NCBI GenBank assembly: GCA_963457665.1
Contig: OY735237.1
Span: forward strand, 5,676,332 to 5,740,331
Length of the DNA stretch: 64,000 nucleotides
Direction: 5' to 3'
Origin: Thysanoteuthis rhombus
Taxonomy: Eukaryota > Mollusca > Cephalopoda > Oegopsida > Thysanoteuthidae
Made by a program: the position numbers and the translations under genes. The notes under the pieces are model-generated. The model worked only from the letters and a program-made list of their open reading frames with translations, ran no database searches and was not told the DNA's origin. Numbering within the stretch: the first letter of the stretch is position 1; every line of letters begins with the position of its first letter. Shown one piece after another: positions 1 through 10,600 of this stretch.

Positions 1-2337
1 TGTGTGTGTGTGGGGGGCTAATTTTCAAGTGGGGGGGGGCAGGCCAGGAGAAAAAGAAAAGAAATAAAAATTCTCCCATCATTTTGTGAATTCTTTTAAC
101 AAGTGTTTGCATAATATCCTGATGAAGAGGATATATTGAAATCTATTTTTTCACATATTTGCGGTATCCATTAAAAACTAATCACTTGGTTGAAGATGCA
201 AGGGTGGGGCATGGGGGCACAATCCAACTACTAATGGGAGGAGGGGGGTAAAAGGTCATGAACCACAGTCTTAGATGTATGTTAATATTGATGTCTCTAG
301 ATTCTAATCATCAACTGTATACAAATCGTAATGGCAGTAGTATTTTGATCTTGGCAAATAGTTTTGATGGTACATGGCAAAGTTGCTGGATTTGGCCAGA
401 AGGGGAAATAATCCAAGCTTTTTCTTAGACACTTACCCAATACAGGCATTGTAATGGTGTGAAATTTGAATTTGAGGCTTGACTCAAGAGGCTGTCATTG
501 AACTCCTGCCTCCAGACTGGCTCGATTTTGAAATTTGATATTATTCCAATGCCTATACTGGGTAAGTCTCGGGGATGAAGCTATGTTTATCTCCCTTTTT
601 GGCCAGATTTGGCAACTCAGGTCTGTGGCTAATCAAGGAAGAAACATTTGACAAATCCCACTTACCCTGATTGGAGGTTTGAAAATATCAAGCACTGGTT
701 GAAGGAAACAGACGAGAGGATTTTGATGGCTGCTTCAAAACTATATTCAGCTGCTTTTTGCACGTGCGGATGGAAGGGAATTTTCAGATAATACTGTTTG
801 ATACCTGAGTTGAAAGAAGAAAAAACCTTTCAAAAAATATTCAATAATTGCGAAAAAGTAGCTCTCTATTTTGAAAACTTCACCAAAAGATTTCACATAT
901 TTTTTATGTTTGATACTTATCTATTCTATTTACCACAACTATATAAGTTCATATAACTACAGTTTCAAAAACAGAAGTAGTGCCTCCAATAAAGCTTTTA
1001 TCTGCTGATGACATTGTGGTCAGGCAAGGTTTTACAGTTAAAACATCACCACTAACCCAGGGCACCCAAGCAATACCTAACTATATCACCAAGATTTCTT
1101 TGTTTCCAGTCAAAGTGTGGGATGGCAAGGTCCATGCAAATGCAACCTCTACCTAACCTGGGACTTTATTTCTATTCTCTCTTTTCTGATGTAGTCATAC
1201 TGAGTTTAGGTATGTCAGAGTTCAGTTGACGATAAAACTTAACATCTCATTTCCATAGGAAATACATTCATTATCCAACCATGTCTCATTCATTTTTTCT
1301 TATATTTTGCAACAATAAGAAGGCCGAAGAATGCAGCAGTCAAAATGCTGCAACGAGAGCAATAAAGAAAAAGATACCAAGCCAAAAAATGTACAGAATG
1401 ACAACATTGAAGTTCAATTAAAGGCACGAAGTATAACTAGAAAACACTAAGAGAATGCATACATCTGCTAATGCCACACACTATTCTTAAATTCCTGAAC
1501 TGTTTTGAACTGCTCCAAATTACAGTGGATAGTATAGAAAATAATGGAACTTTTTTGTAAATATAATACTATAAAATTTAAATATTTTTACATGATAGTC
1601 TATAGGAAGTAACTTTGCAGATTTATGGTTTCCATGACAGCATGGAGAGTATTCGCGCTAAGTATGATTGTTGACACGGAGATTGAACAGAGTAAAGAAG
1701 ACACATACAAGTATTGTGACGAACAAATGAAACATACATTTAATGCATAACATTTATGACAGTAAAAGACTGAAAATGGAATTCATATAAGAAAACATTG
1801 ATACGATCAATTGTGTAAAGAAGAGAAGAAGCCTGTTTAGTTTAGAGGGTTATTCCCATACGTAAAAATGAAACATAGGAAAGAATAAGTATTCAAGGGA
1901 CATATGACATAACGGGTTTAATGTTGTTTAGTTTATCTATCAGATGGAGCCTGATTAATAGCTAAATAAAAAAAATCACCCAAAAATTTTCTTGAAATTT
2001 ATTGAGAACTTTCAGAGATATCGTTTTGACAGACCCGAAGGAAAAATGGAAAAATATCTCTCAATCAAAAAACAAACTCCTGGATTAACACCAAATTTTG
2101 ATTACTTCTTCTTTAAATCATGGTTCACCCTTCCACAGAATGATATTGAAATTCATTCAGAACTCTTAGAGATATTGTGTGGAGAGATAGACAGATGGAA
2201 AGAAAGACACAGGGTAATACCTTTTAGCAGAGGTAAACAAACTAAAAAGCGTCACAGAATTTTTCAACTGTTGATAAATAAAACTTTCCATTCATTATTA
2301 TCATGAAATCCAAAAATGAAAATCAAGTTATCCTTAC
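1..2337 (-). other. DDX20: DDX20 intron 5 (partial)
   Basis: No further DDX20 exon was recognised on the minus strand. It contains the left arm of the long inverted repeat (1484-1962). A short repeat with the GAAATTTATTGAGAACTTT..GAGATAT motif follows at 1992-2210 and recurs near 26.9, 27.05, 42.55, 43.0 and 43.15 kb. The rest (1-1480) is AT-rich with nothing recognisable. Confidence 0.6.
1484..1962 (+). repeat. Left arm of long inverted repeat flanking DDX20 exons 4-5
   Basis: About 480 bp whose reverse complement is found at 4366-4834 with roughly 90% identity by eye. The run from GAGTAAAGAAGACACATACA at 1689 to about 1800 (over 100 bases) is identical. It lies downstream of exon 5 in DDX20 intron 5. 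No coding sequence was recognised. It looks like two insertions of one repeat family in opposite orientation, or an inverted duplication. Confidence 0.85.
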
Positions 2338-2480
2338 CTAAAAGAGCAAGCTGTGTTACATCAAGTCGTATATAAGTTGGGTTTCGCATATAATTCAACA
2401 GATGCCTTGTCATGAATTCTGGGTAAGTGGCAGACAAGGCTAAAATTTGTTTGTTCTCTGGCAAAACAGAATAAATCCAG
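2338..2480 (-). CDS. DDX20: DDX20 exon 5, SAT motif (motif III); gene continues past the left edge
   Basis: This 143-nt exon has acceptor TCTCTTCAG before 2480 and a donor at 2337 (G|GTAAGG). It encodes Asn192 to Leu239 plus one base of codon 240. WIYSVLPENKQILALSATYP begins at residue 193, with the SAT motif at 208-210, followed by EFMTRHLLNYMRNPTYIRLD. SAT couples ATP hydrolysis to unwinding in this family. The next expected exon, which would start the second RecA domain, is not visible in 1-2337, so motifs IV-VI and the Gemin-binding C-terminus lie outside the window. The gene looks intact as far as it can be read. Confidence 0.93.
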
Positions 2481-2646
2481 CTGAAGAGAAAAGAAGAAAA
2501 AAATCAAATACTAAAATCAAAGGTTTTTTTATTACTACTAACATAGTTCACTTCATATAAATCATGACACAGTTTGAACAGAAACTTTTTTAAAAATAGA
2601 ATTCTCTGTAATTATAGGAGAATACCAGATCCATGTAAATGTACCT

Positions 2647-2649
<3 letters not shown>

Positions 2650-2729
<80 letters not shown>
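2650..2729. repeat. (TA)n microsatellite
   Basis: An uninterrupted TA dinucleotide run of about 75 bp in DDX20 intron 4. The apparent reading frame through it (alternating Ile-Tyr) is not coding. Confidence 0.97.
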
Positions 2730-2731
<2 letters not shown>

Positions 2732-2761
2732 TGGAAGTTTGTCCAACAGAATGTAGTAATC

Positions 2762-2953
2762 ATAAAGACAATTTATTTGGAAACATATTTAGTCTGGCAC
2801 CGGAATTAACCAAGTAGCAAATCATACAGCTGAGCACATCAATGAATAAAGACAGCTTATTTTTTTTTCTATTCAATTATATGATAAGCCGTTTTATTCA
2901 CTATTCAATTAATTCTGGTGCCAGACAAAATGTTTCCAAATAAATTGTCTCTA
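2762..2953. mobile_element. MITE-like element with about 42-bp terminal inverted repeats
   Basis: The left end (AGACAATTTATTTGGAAACA, then GTCTGGCACCGGAATTA) and the right end are reverse complements over about 42 bp with few mismatches. They enclose about 105 bp of unique sequence with no ORF. This is the structure of a non-autonomous DNA transposon or foldback element. It lies in DDX20 intron 4, immediately after the (TA)n tract. Family and target-site duplication are not established. Confidence 0.65.
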
Positions 2954-3315
2954 TAATCATCAAACACACACACATATCATACAATACAAATCACAGATGC
3001 AATATGATACAATATCTGATATATGATGGGTTCATCTCAAAGTGCTCAATACATTCAACTTTAAACATTAAGTTGGTTTAAAGTAGAGCTTAAAATAAAA
3101 TGGAATGAGGATTCACTACACAAACATGTTTATGTTTATGTCGTGTTTTATACATATATATATACACACACACACACAAACTAAGCTTAGCATAATCAGC
3201 CTCGAAACCACACAAGAGAGGGGGGGGGGAGTTCGCATTGCACAATGACCTGCTTAGTGGCACCTGCATAAAATATGTATCAAATATACAATTTATATAC
3301 ATATATATATATATA

Positions 3316-3475
3316 ATCATGTCATTCACAGACAGCTGTTTCGTTGTATTACAACTCTTCAATGTGGCTATAGGCTCGATATCCCTTCCAGTACTGCAAG
3401 GACCCAGAGGCAGATGCTCTACCCCCGCCCTACACAGAATAGACAGTCAGTATGACTGAATTAAGCGATATATTT

Positions 3476-3478
<3 letters not shown>
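3316..3478 (-). mobile_element. Hammerhead-bearing retroelement copy A (5'-truncated)
   Basis: This copy of about 160 bp has the same 3' end as copies B-D. Its 5' end stops just after the GCGATATATTTACTT block, where (TA)n begins at 3481. (TA)n also lies on the other side (3299-3315). Its shorter body with a constant 3' end fits 5' truncation. Confidence 0.6.
3326..3367 (-). ncRNA. Degenerate hammerhead ribozyme motif (copy A)
   Basis: Stem II (GUUGU-AAU-ACAAC), GAAA, stem III and the GUC cleavage triplet are all preserved. The first core residue is changed, so the core reads UUGAAGA instead of CUGAAGA, and the outer stem I pair is lost (UGUGA). Loss of the core C should abolish or strongly reduce cleavage. 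It sits in DDX20 intron 4 on the sense strand, between (TA)n tracts. Confidence 0.7.

Positions 3479-3480
<2 letters not shown>

Positions 3481-3517
<37 letters not shown>
3481..3517. repeat. (TA)n microsatellite at the border of hammerhead element copy A
   Basis: A TA run directly abutting the 5' side of the element. It is part of the recurring (TA)n association of this family. Confidence 0.95.
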
Positions 3518-3521
<4 letters not shown>

Positions 3522-3617
3522 GGAAGTAGTGGGTAGGCTGATTGCATAAACAGAAACATGTACATATTTTGGGCAAGAAAAAGATTTTTGAATCAAGAAG
3601 ATTCCTATTTTTCTTAC

Positions 3618-3729
3618 TTGATATCTGCCTGGAAACATTCATCAAGCAATTGGTCAGCTTCGTCAAGAACAAAAAGACGAATACTTTTCGTCTTCAGGTA
3701 ATTCTGCTCAATCAGAAATTTGATTCTAC
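3618..3729 (-). CDS. DDX20: DDX20 exon 4, DEAD box (motif II)
   Basis: This 112-nt exon has acceptor CTTTCAG before 3729 and donor AA|GTAAGA at 3617. It encodes Gly155 to Ile191 plus two bases of Asn192. [14 protein letters not shown] spans about 172-185, with the catalytic DEAD tetrad at 177-180. The preceding stretch is [16 protein letters not shown]. It starts two bases into a codon and ends two bases into the next, and fits exons 3 and 5 exactly. With exon 5 it is enclosed by a long inverted repeat (see the 1484-1962 and 4366-4834 entries). Confidence 0.93.
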
Positions 3730-3867
3730 CTGAAAGAAAGAAGTAGAAAAAATTAGCCACAAAATAATAATTCTTGACTAGTATTTCTTTAATCTGAATT
3801 TTGATTGCTTTCCAACACAGTAACTCAGACCATCATTTTAAGTAAACGACACAGATCAGGCATAAAG

Positions 3868-3956
3868 AGTAAGCTCTCAGCGAGACTTGAACTTGCACCC
3901 CTTGTATATTGGGAAGCCTACCTTACTGTGATACCTGCTTTAATTGATTGAGCTTC
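3868..3956 (-). repeat. tRNA-derived SINE-like sequence
   Basis: On the minus strand it shows a B-box-like GCAAGTTCAAGTCTC preceded by a degenerate A-box region (AGCTCAATCAATTAAAGC). It does not close a full cloverleaf by eye, so it is not called a tRNA gene. Similar B-box-bearing pieces recur at 4.9, 48.0, 48.3, 59.9, 60.6 and 61.8 kb. Confidence 0.4.
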
Positions 3957-4365
3957 AAGAGCTAACTGTTTGCAGAAGATCAAATCCAACCATATAAACT
4001 TATTCCTAGTTTTTATCCTTGATGCCACCATATTTAATATTATTGTTCTGTTCATGTACACTAGTAGTATTAGTAGTAATATTACCTTCAATGTGATGTA
4101 AAGCAACGGAAATTAGGATGAAAGAAATACTAGTCAAGAATTAATAATGGTTGACTGTGTTTCATTTAATGATAATGAAATTCAAGATGATTTTACAACT
4201 GATGATATTAGTGTGTGTAAACAAAATAACTCTTAAATTCATTAAAAAATTGTTATAAGGGGAATAACTTCTGATCACCCCTTTCAGCTCCTTCCACTTA
4301 ACCTGAACTGACCGCCTTTTGATAATCTAGCTCGGTCAGCTATACCACTCATTTTAACAGGCATT

Positions 4366-4834
4366 ACTAATCAGGCTCCATCCAATTGATAAACTAAACA
4401 ACATTAGACATGTAATGTCACATGTCCCCTAAATACTTATTCGTTCCTATATTTCATTTTTATATACAGGAATAACTAAACTAAACAGGCTTCTTCTCTC
4501 CTTTACACAATTGATCATATCAATGTTTTCTTATATGAATTCCATTTTCAGTCTTTTACTGTCATAAATGTTATGCATTAAATGTATGTTTCATTTGTTC
4601 GTCACAATACTTGTATGTGTCTTCTTTACTCTTTAATCTCTGCGTTCACAATCATACTTGGCGCAAATACTTTCCATGCTGTCATAGCAACCATAAATCT
4701 TCAAAGTTACCTCCTATAGACCATTATGTAAATATTTGAATATCATTGTATTATATTTACAAAAAAGTTCCATTATTTTCTATATCATCTACTGTAATTT
4801 GGAGCATTTCAAAACAGTTTGGAAAATTAAGAAT
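4366..4834 (-). repeat. Right arm of long inverted repeat flanking DDX20 exons 4-5
   Basis: This is the reverse-complement partner of 1484-1962, located in DDX20 intron 3. About 2.4 kb separate the arms, and that space contains exons 5 and 4 and intron 4. Small indels (for example in the TTTAGTTTAG/AGGG stretch) show the arms have diverged since they arose. Confidence 0.85.
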
Positions 4835-4887
4835 CAATATCACTACTTATCCCCGAAATGAGCTTCTCTACTGACATCTTTATTTGT

Positions 4888-5075
4888 ATATAGGAGTTGC
4901 TAGGGCGCCTGCTGTAGAGCAATGTTCGGCAACCACATCTCACATACTATTGCTAGTGAGTTCGATCCTAACTGGCTGCTTATTGTGGCTCTATAAAGTT
5001 ACACTTGATGAGAATCTACACCGAACGTCCGCTGTGGAGCAATGGCTGGCTAGCTTGCAGACTATTGTTTGATGA
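4888..5075 (+). repeat. tRNA-derived SINE-like sequence with partial tandem copy
   Basis: Contains GTAGAGCAATG near the start and a B-box-like GAGTTCGATCC at about 4960. The head (CGCCTGCTGTAGAGCAATG) recurs about 115 bp downstream as CGTCCGCTGTGGAGCAATG without a B box. Arrangement and B box suggest a tRNA-derived SINE, not a functional tRNA. Confidence 0.45.
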
Positions 5076-5794
5076 GACTTTTTTTCAACCTTTTGAGACT
5101 GAAGGACCCAGCAAAATAACTTTAATATTTCAAGGAAACCGTGCATTAAAATATCATACATACAGCTAATGACACATCAGCAAGTTCAAAAATTCATAAG
5201 TACAATTATCTAAAAGTAATAAGTATTTTTACAGTGTATAGGAATAAAGTTTTCTATAATTTTTTTCATTCTGATAAGATATTCTTTTTTCAGTCCCTTT
5301 TCACCAAAGGACATTAAATATAAAACATTGTGGTTGTTTAGGAATTTTTCTGAATGAAAACTGAAATTTATAAAAATTATAAAAAATGAAAGCCAATGGC
5401 TTTTTTCGGTTAGTAAAAATTCTAGGGCTTCCAGTATCAAATGTCATCATGACCGGAACCGTTACTCATTATATAAAAAAACCCAGGAGCTTTTTCCATG
5501 TATGAATACAATTTTCATAGAACACTTCCCAGTTGGAAAAGACTGATGTCAAGAGTTCAACTCTTATTGGGTGCTCAGCTACTGTGATACTAAGCCATGG
5601 TTAGTAATATCAATCATGGATGGTTCATTTTAGGGATTTCAACCAGAATATATATAACATGTGGGTGTCTGTTAAAAAGCAATGGTTGACAAACTAATTC
5701 TGCAAACCATTGCTAGTCTAATGAGTTTGGTCTTCACTGAGAGCTCAATGTAGTGTGACCTTGTGCCAGACTAGGCTTTGCTTTTCATTTACTC

Positions 5795-6155
5795 CTTCAG
5801 GCTCCTTGTGGAGCATGGGGCCACAACCATTCATCTGTAGTTTCAGTAGCTAGTAGGTTCTTATGGAGTGGAGTTATCAGCCCTATGCCCAACCTACCTC
5901 TTTTACCTGGGCTTGAGACCAGCTATGACAACTGCCAAGCCTAAGTTTTTTTTTTCTTTAAGAGTAACCTTTTCCTAGATGGACTGCCTTAAAGGGCTCC
6001 AACTGCCCTGCAATTTACCCATAGCTGAGAGGGAGGGTGTATTCATGCCTTTCCCAAGTGCATCTGTGTGAAAGGAACACAAACAGCCTCAGCCAAAAGT
6101 TTTAACTTAATCCGACGATTTCTGTAACGGTTACGCCACTACACATTGACCTAAA
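5795..6155 (-). repeat. SINE-like dispersed repeat (family with GCTGAG/GGCAT blocks)
   Basis: On the minus strand it begins GTAGTGGCGTAACCGTTAC (A-box-like). It then runs through TTTCACACAGATGCACTTG, GGCATGAATACACC, CAGCTATGGGTAAATTGCAG and CAGTCCATCTAGG. The same block order occurs at 21448-21860 (opposite orientation), 27180-27545 and, shorter, 59580-59735. It is a multi-copy, probably tRNA-headed SINE. Confidence 0.6.
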
Positions 6156-6374
6156 TATCTAAAACAGGGGTCACCAACATTTTTGCACCTCGGACATGTT
6201 TAATATTGACAATATTCTCGCAGATCAGCTGACAGGAGTTGGGGCTGTTACTTATGACTGGAATATAGGTGAGAGGTCAACTATAAGTCACTTAGAAGTG
6301 AATAATACACTCAATTTCGTTTCTAAAAAGATTTATCCAATTAATTTAATATTAAGAATATTTATACCCTGAAT

Positions 6375-6755
6375 AAGTGAAACACTGTAGCCCATGCATA
6401 TACCAGCACAAACTATCTAAAAAGATTATCTAAAATCATTTTTGAAAAATAAATCTTCTATCTAAAAATACCAGCACAAAATTTGGGCATTGTTAGTCCA
6501 AAATGACCAAAGTGACCCCCCCAAAAAACACTTTTTGGAAAGAAAGAAAAAAAAAATTGTTTCTGGATAGTGCCTCGTGTGTGTGTGTGCTACTCATGCA
6601 AATTTTAAAAGTTGCAGCCTAAAATATGTGACCAGGAATGCCTGGAGACACAGACGGATACACACACACACATACAAGCAAAGAGAAGAGAATCTGTAGA
6701 CTACTCGGCTAGTTGGTCAGGCAAACCAATTTGTGGGGTTACGGTGATTTGATAA
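6375..6755 (-). repeat. High-copy dispersed repeat (family with GGGGTC..GGTCATTTTGGAC), minus copy
   Basis: On the minus strand it has ATCACCGTAACCCC near the head, a (TG)n-rich segment and CCTGGTCACATATTTTAGGC. The later blocks are GGTCATTTTGGACTAACAAT and GGTATTTTTAGATAGAAG. At least seven further copies share this order (22.7, 27.9, 30.1, 31.9, 37.2, 43.8 and 53.1 kb). DDX20 intron 3. Confidence 0.65.
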
Positions 6756-6889
6756 TTGCCAGATCAAATCGTCTCCTCATGGCCTGATAGCACATACTTT
6801 GCAGCCAGGAGGTTGGAAACCACTGATCTTAAACAAGCCAACTGTTCTAATTCTCACTTTAAAAAAAGAAAATAAAGAGACATTACTAA

Positions 6890-7394
6890 CACAGGACTGG
6901 AAAAAAAAAGTAGCATTCCAAGGGAAATTATGAATCACCACCATGCTTCTATGCTATTTTTTACCATGTAAATTAAGCAGTGGTAAAATCAAGTCACTTT
7001 GATGAAAATACTACCAGTATGGTTTGAATCTTATTTATCATTCTAAAAATTAGGGGGTGAATACAAAGTAAGTGACCAATTTGGCATAAACTCTAATTGT
7101 AAATTGAACCCCCTAATATAAATCTATTTAAGAGTGGAATTCTCAAAAAAGACAGGAAAAAAAAAAAAAAAACATTTCCCCTACTAATAACCGTTCATAG
7201 TAGAAATTTTGCACACTCACCTCTCAGGAGTGTGTGTGCAAAATTTCTACCATGAACGGTTAGGATCGAGTACAATCTGGAAAGATAGATACATATAAAT
7301 GTTAGAACACATGAATAACCTAAACCCAGCAACAGTGATTAAACCGGTCTATTGTGGGTAACAGTGATTAAAAAAAAAAAAAAAAAAAAAAAAA
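6890..7394 (+). repeat. Dispersed repeat copy ending in poly-A
   Basis: It shares, in the same order, the blocks CCAAGGGAAA..TATGAATCA, GACCAATTT.GCATAAA and CAACAGTGATT..ACC.GTCT.TTGTGGGTA with 46955-47690. It ends in a run of about 25 A at 7370-7394. The 47 kb relative is split by hammerhead element D. The poly-A end suggests retrotransposition. No coding sequence is seen. Confidence 0.6.
7189..7261. repeat. Near-perfect 32-bp-arm hairpin
   Basis: The arms begin and end AACCGTTCAT...ATGAACGGTT and pair over 32 positions with two mismatches, around a loop of about 9 bases (CTCTCAGGA). It lies in DDX20 intron 3, within a dispersed repeat that continues to the poly-A at 7370. A related single-arm sequence (GTGTGCAAAATT) occurs near 47211, so the fold-back may be a local inverted duplication within a repeat copy. 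Confidence 0.8.
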
Positions 7395-7438
7395 CACTGG
7401 AAGAAAAAACATTTTGGCCAAATGTTGTATATTCATAC

Positions 7439-7607
7439 CTGGGGTCCCAACGGCAATGTGGCATTTTTTCAGGTTTTCTTTATCGTCTCCCACAGATATT
7501 CCCCCAATGAAGGTGGCACATGTAAGTCCCTCGATGCCACTACCAATACTCATGATAACTTGCCAAATCTGAAAAGCAATTTCTCTTGTGGGCGCCAACA
7601 CCAAAAC
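7439..7607 (-). CDS. DDX20: DDX20 exon 3, motifs Ia (PTRE), GG and start of TPGR
   Basis: This 169-nt exon has acceptor TTCTGCAG before 7607 and a donor at 7438 (G|GTATG). It encodes residues 99-154 plus one base of codon 155. LAPTRE falls at 102-107 (motif Ia), FIGG at about 131-134, and KKCHIAVGTP at 145-154. The first base of the next Gly completes TPG, and Arg156 comes from exon 4. KKCHIAVG is characteristic of DDX20 among DEAD-box proteins. The frame stays open a little beyond the donor into a poly-T tract; that part is intronic. Confidence 0.93.
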
Positions 7608-10600
7608 CTGCAGAAGAAACCAGACTGTTTAATCAAAAGACTAATAAGATTTTCTAAATAGATAATGACAGTACCGATTACTAAGGTACTATAATTACTA
7701 TGTGCTAGTGTGTGGGGGGGAGTGGAAGCCTATACTTTTAAAAATACAATGGGTACATCAAATACTGGTTTAAAAAACACACTTTAATTAATGGGTTTTT
7801 TACCTTTAAATTGCTCAGGAGAAAATAACACTGGAATTTTCCGCTTTTGTTTATAGAAACAGGTTAATATAAAAACATTTACATCTGACTTACCGATGTT
7901 CTTATAGAGTGTGTTTATTATGACAAATTACTGCCCACAGATCCATTAATGGTTTGTTCATACTTATGGTACATGTAATACTTTCTGAATAACTCTGAAA
8001 CACATCAACTATCGTTACAAACTAGTCCATACTTTAACAGCTATCATAAGTGTACAGCAGGCTGAGCTGATAACTGCTACTGATACTAGAAGTGTGATAG
8101 ACACATTAGAAAGGAAGAGAGGAGAAGAAAAAATAAGTTGTTCAATAAGAGTGTAGGAAAAAGAGGTATTTAATGAGGGTAGAAAAGGAGACGGGAGAAA
8201 AAGTTGTCAGGTAGTCTTGAAAGAGGGTAGGAAGGGAGAGAGGAGCAAAGCCATCTACATAGTTTGATACAAGGGTAGGAAGAAAAAAAGACTAATATTG
8301 CTACTGATACCAAAAATGCGATAGACAGGGCTCTTATATGATGATTACCTAGATAATCATTTACAAAAATGGTGCAAAGATAAAATAATTCATGTTAGCC
8401 AAAAAAACTCATCCATACTTTCGTAAAAACAGCAGAAAGTAAATACCCAATTTAGTATTATAGTGATTATAAATAGAAGACCCTCCCACCTTCCTCATAA
8501 AAACCTTGAAAAAAATTCTTTTATAAACAAAGGTTTTTCCAGATTGTTTGAGGGTCTAATGGATTAAAAGCATTTAAATTTGATAGGGAAAGAATTTTCT
8601 TCTAAAACAATTGTTCCCAACCTTCTCAAGGCCATTCCCTACCGTAAGATCACTAGTTTTCCCCCTCCTATTCAAGTAAGTAGAATAATTTCAAATAATT
8701 ATTTTAGTTTGTGTATAATGAGACAGCATTATAATAAGAATTATTTGAATTTTATAATTCTACAACTGCTGCTGTGTATTCGTTACTTCGAGAAAGCAAG
8801 CACAAATAATTCACAACATTCACCTCGACTAGTTTTCTTTATGTTTACCTAATAGCCTTATTCTCACCTTGGACTACTTATACATGCCCCGCCCCCGGGG
8901 TTGGGAACACTATTTTAGGAGAACTGGGTTGAACTGAAAAAACAAATCTTTATCCCATGGTAACTAATCTATCAAACTATTGCAGCAGTTGTAAGTTCAA
9001 TCTTCATTAGGCCACACCACACTTGTGACCTTTAAGCTTAATGAATATTAGATGTCTCAGTGAATTAGTTAACAAGTTACTCTTAAAGACCGTTCTTAGT
9101 ATTGGATTGTTCACCCACATTTACTGCCTTGTGCCAAACTAAGCCGAGCTTAGTAAATAACTCTGAAGTAGATACAAAAAGCACTATTACAGGAAAAACT
9201 GTTTATTGTGATCATTTTTGGACAGACTCTTTCAGATAACAATAACCAGCTGATAACATTGAGCAACAGATATATAGAGAGAGCCACTCATTGTGACTAG
9301 TTTAAATTAAATTGTTTGGGGCAGAAGCATACCTAATGATTTGGGGGGGTGCAGGCCTCCAATTTTTTCCGAAAAAGTGGGCATGCAAGCTGAATAAACA
9401 AAGAACTTTACCGACAGAAACAAAGTTTGGAGCATGTGCTCCCCGCACCCACCCCCCGAAACCCATCCTTCAGAACACACTTGGTATGGAACCAACCAAT
9501 TTTGATAACAATAACCGTTTGATAACATTATCTGTGATCACATTAAACGGCTCCCTGTCTATAAACAGGATTTTTGTTGCCAAAAATAAACTAAAGTCAT
9601 ATAAACAATCAATACTGATCAGAATTCATACGTAAAATTTGGGTCAACCCCAAAATTTGAAATATCAATGTTTGGTAACTGTTATTCCCTAACCCAGATA
9701 TACACCAATCAGAGATGAGCTTGTTCTGTACAGGTTATCAATGACAGCCTGCTCCCAGAAGACATCTTCTGAACGTAGATAGTTCAACAACTTGCCAAAG
9801 AAAGTACCTACATCAACCGAAATTTAACACCTGCTGGGCTGGGAAGGGCAAGTACCATATAATGAGTTGGTAGACATTCTTGATGTACATAGCTGCACAG
9901 GTAAATGAGGTGGAGTTGAACAGTGAACATATTTCAAAACTGGCCAAGTATGAGCTTCGAATCAAACAAGAGCTGGATTCTTAGTAACATGGGGGGATTA
10001 TTTTTACAATACACTCATAAATTATGAAACCTTAACAAGCTTTTACTATTCATTATCTATTTCTAATATATAATTTTCCGTGTGTATTTGTGTATATTTG
10101 TAAACCGTTGAATAATGAAGTTAATAACTGAGCCTTCAAAAATTGCTCACAAATCAAACTGATATCAATTAAAAACAGTGAAACCTTAATATATCCAATA
10201 GAACCTTGAAAATTATTCGAAAAATAAAATTTGTCTGTATTTTGTAAAGCCAATATAACGTGGAATTGTTTATAAAGGGATTTGAGTATTGATTCCAATT
10301 TCCGAAACGTTGAATTTGATTCTCAAAATAATATCTAAATACAAAAATAGAAAGACCGCCTCTGAATCAGGTGACACCAGCTGTAAAAAGGAACTGAATT
10401 AGATTTCAGAAGTCAATAAATGAAACTCACCACCCCTTTCCCTTTCAACTGTCATAAAGAAGATTAGCCTAAAATGTAATCTTCTAGTAAGGTGTCACAA
10501 TTTGAAATTTTTTTGAAGGTTAATATCTGTCTTCCTGCTGGGCTAGCCCCACCCTACTCTCACAGTTTTCTGTTCATTTCTGCATGAATTATGAAGGTAG

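Larger units (their letters stand above)
2481..3617 (-). other. DDX20: DDX20 intron 4
   Basis: 1.1 kb, containing (TA)n, the MITE-like element and hammerhead element A. Together these fill most of it. Confidence 0.85.
3730..7438 (-). other. DDX20: DDX20 intron 3
   Basis: 3.7 kb, largely repeats: SINE-like pieces, the right arm of the long inverted repeat, a high-copy repeat, the 7189-7261 hairpin and a poly-A. The stretch 5.08-5.5 kb shows nothing recognisable. Confidence 0.85.

Noticed and set aside
1992-2306. 104-codon plus-strand frame
   Set aside because: It lies in DDX20 intron 5, antisense to the gene. Its start matches a short repeat (GAAATTTATTGAGAACTTT) present at several other places.
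3868-3956. Possible tRNA gene
   Set aside because: It has a B-box-like sequence but no cloverleaf closes by eye, and similar sequences recur as dispersed repeats, so SINE origin is preferred.
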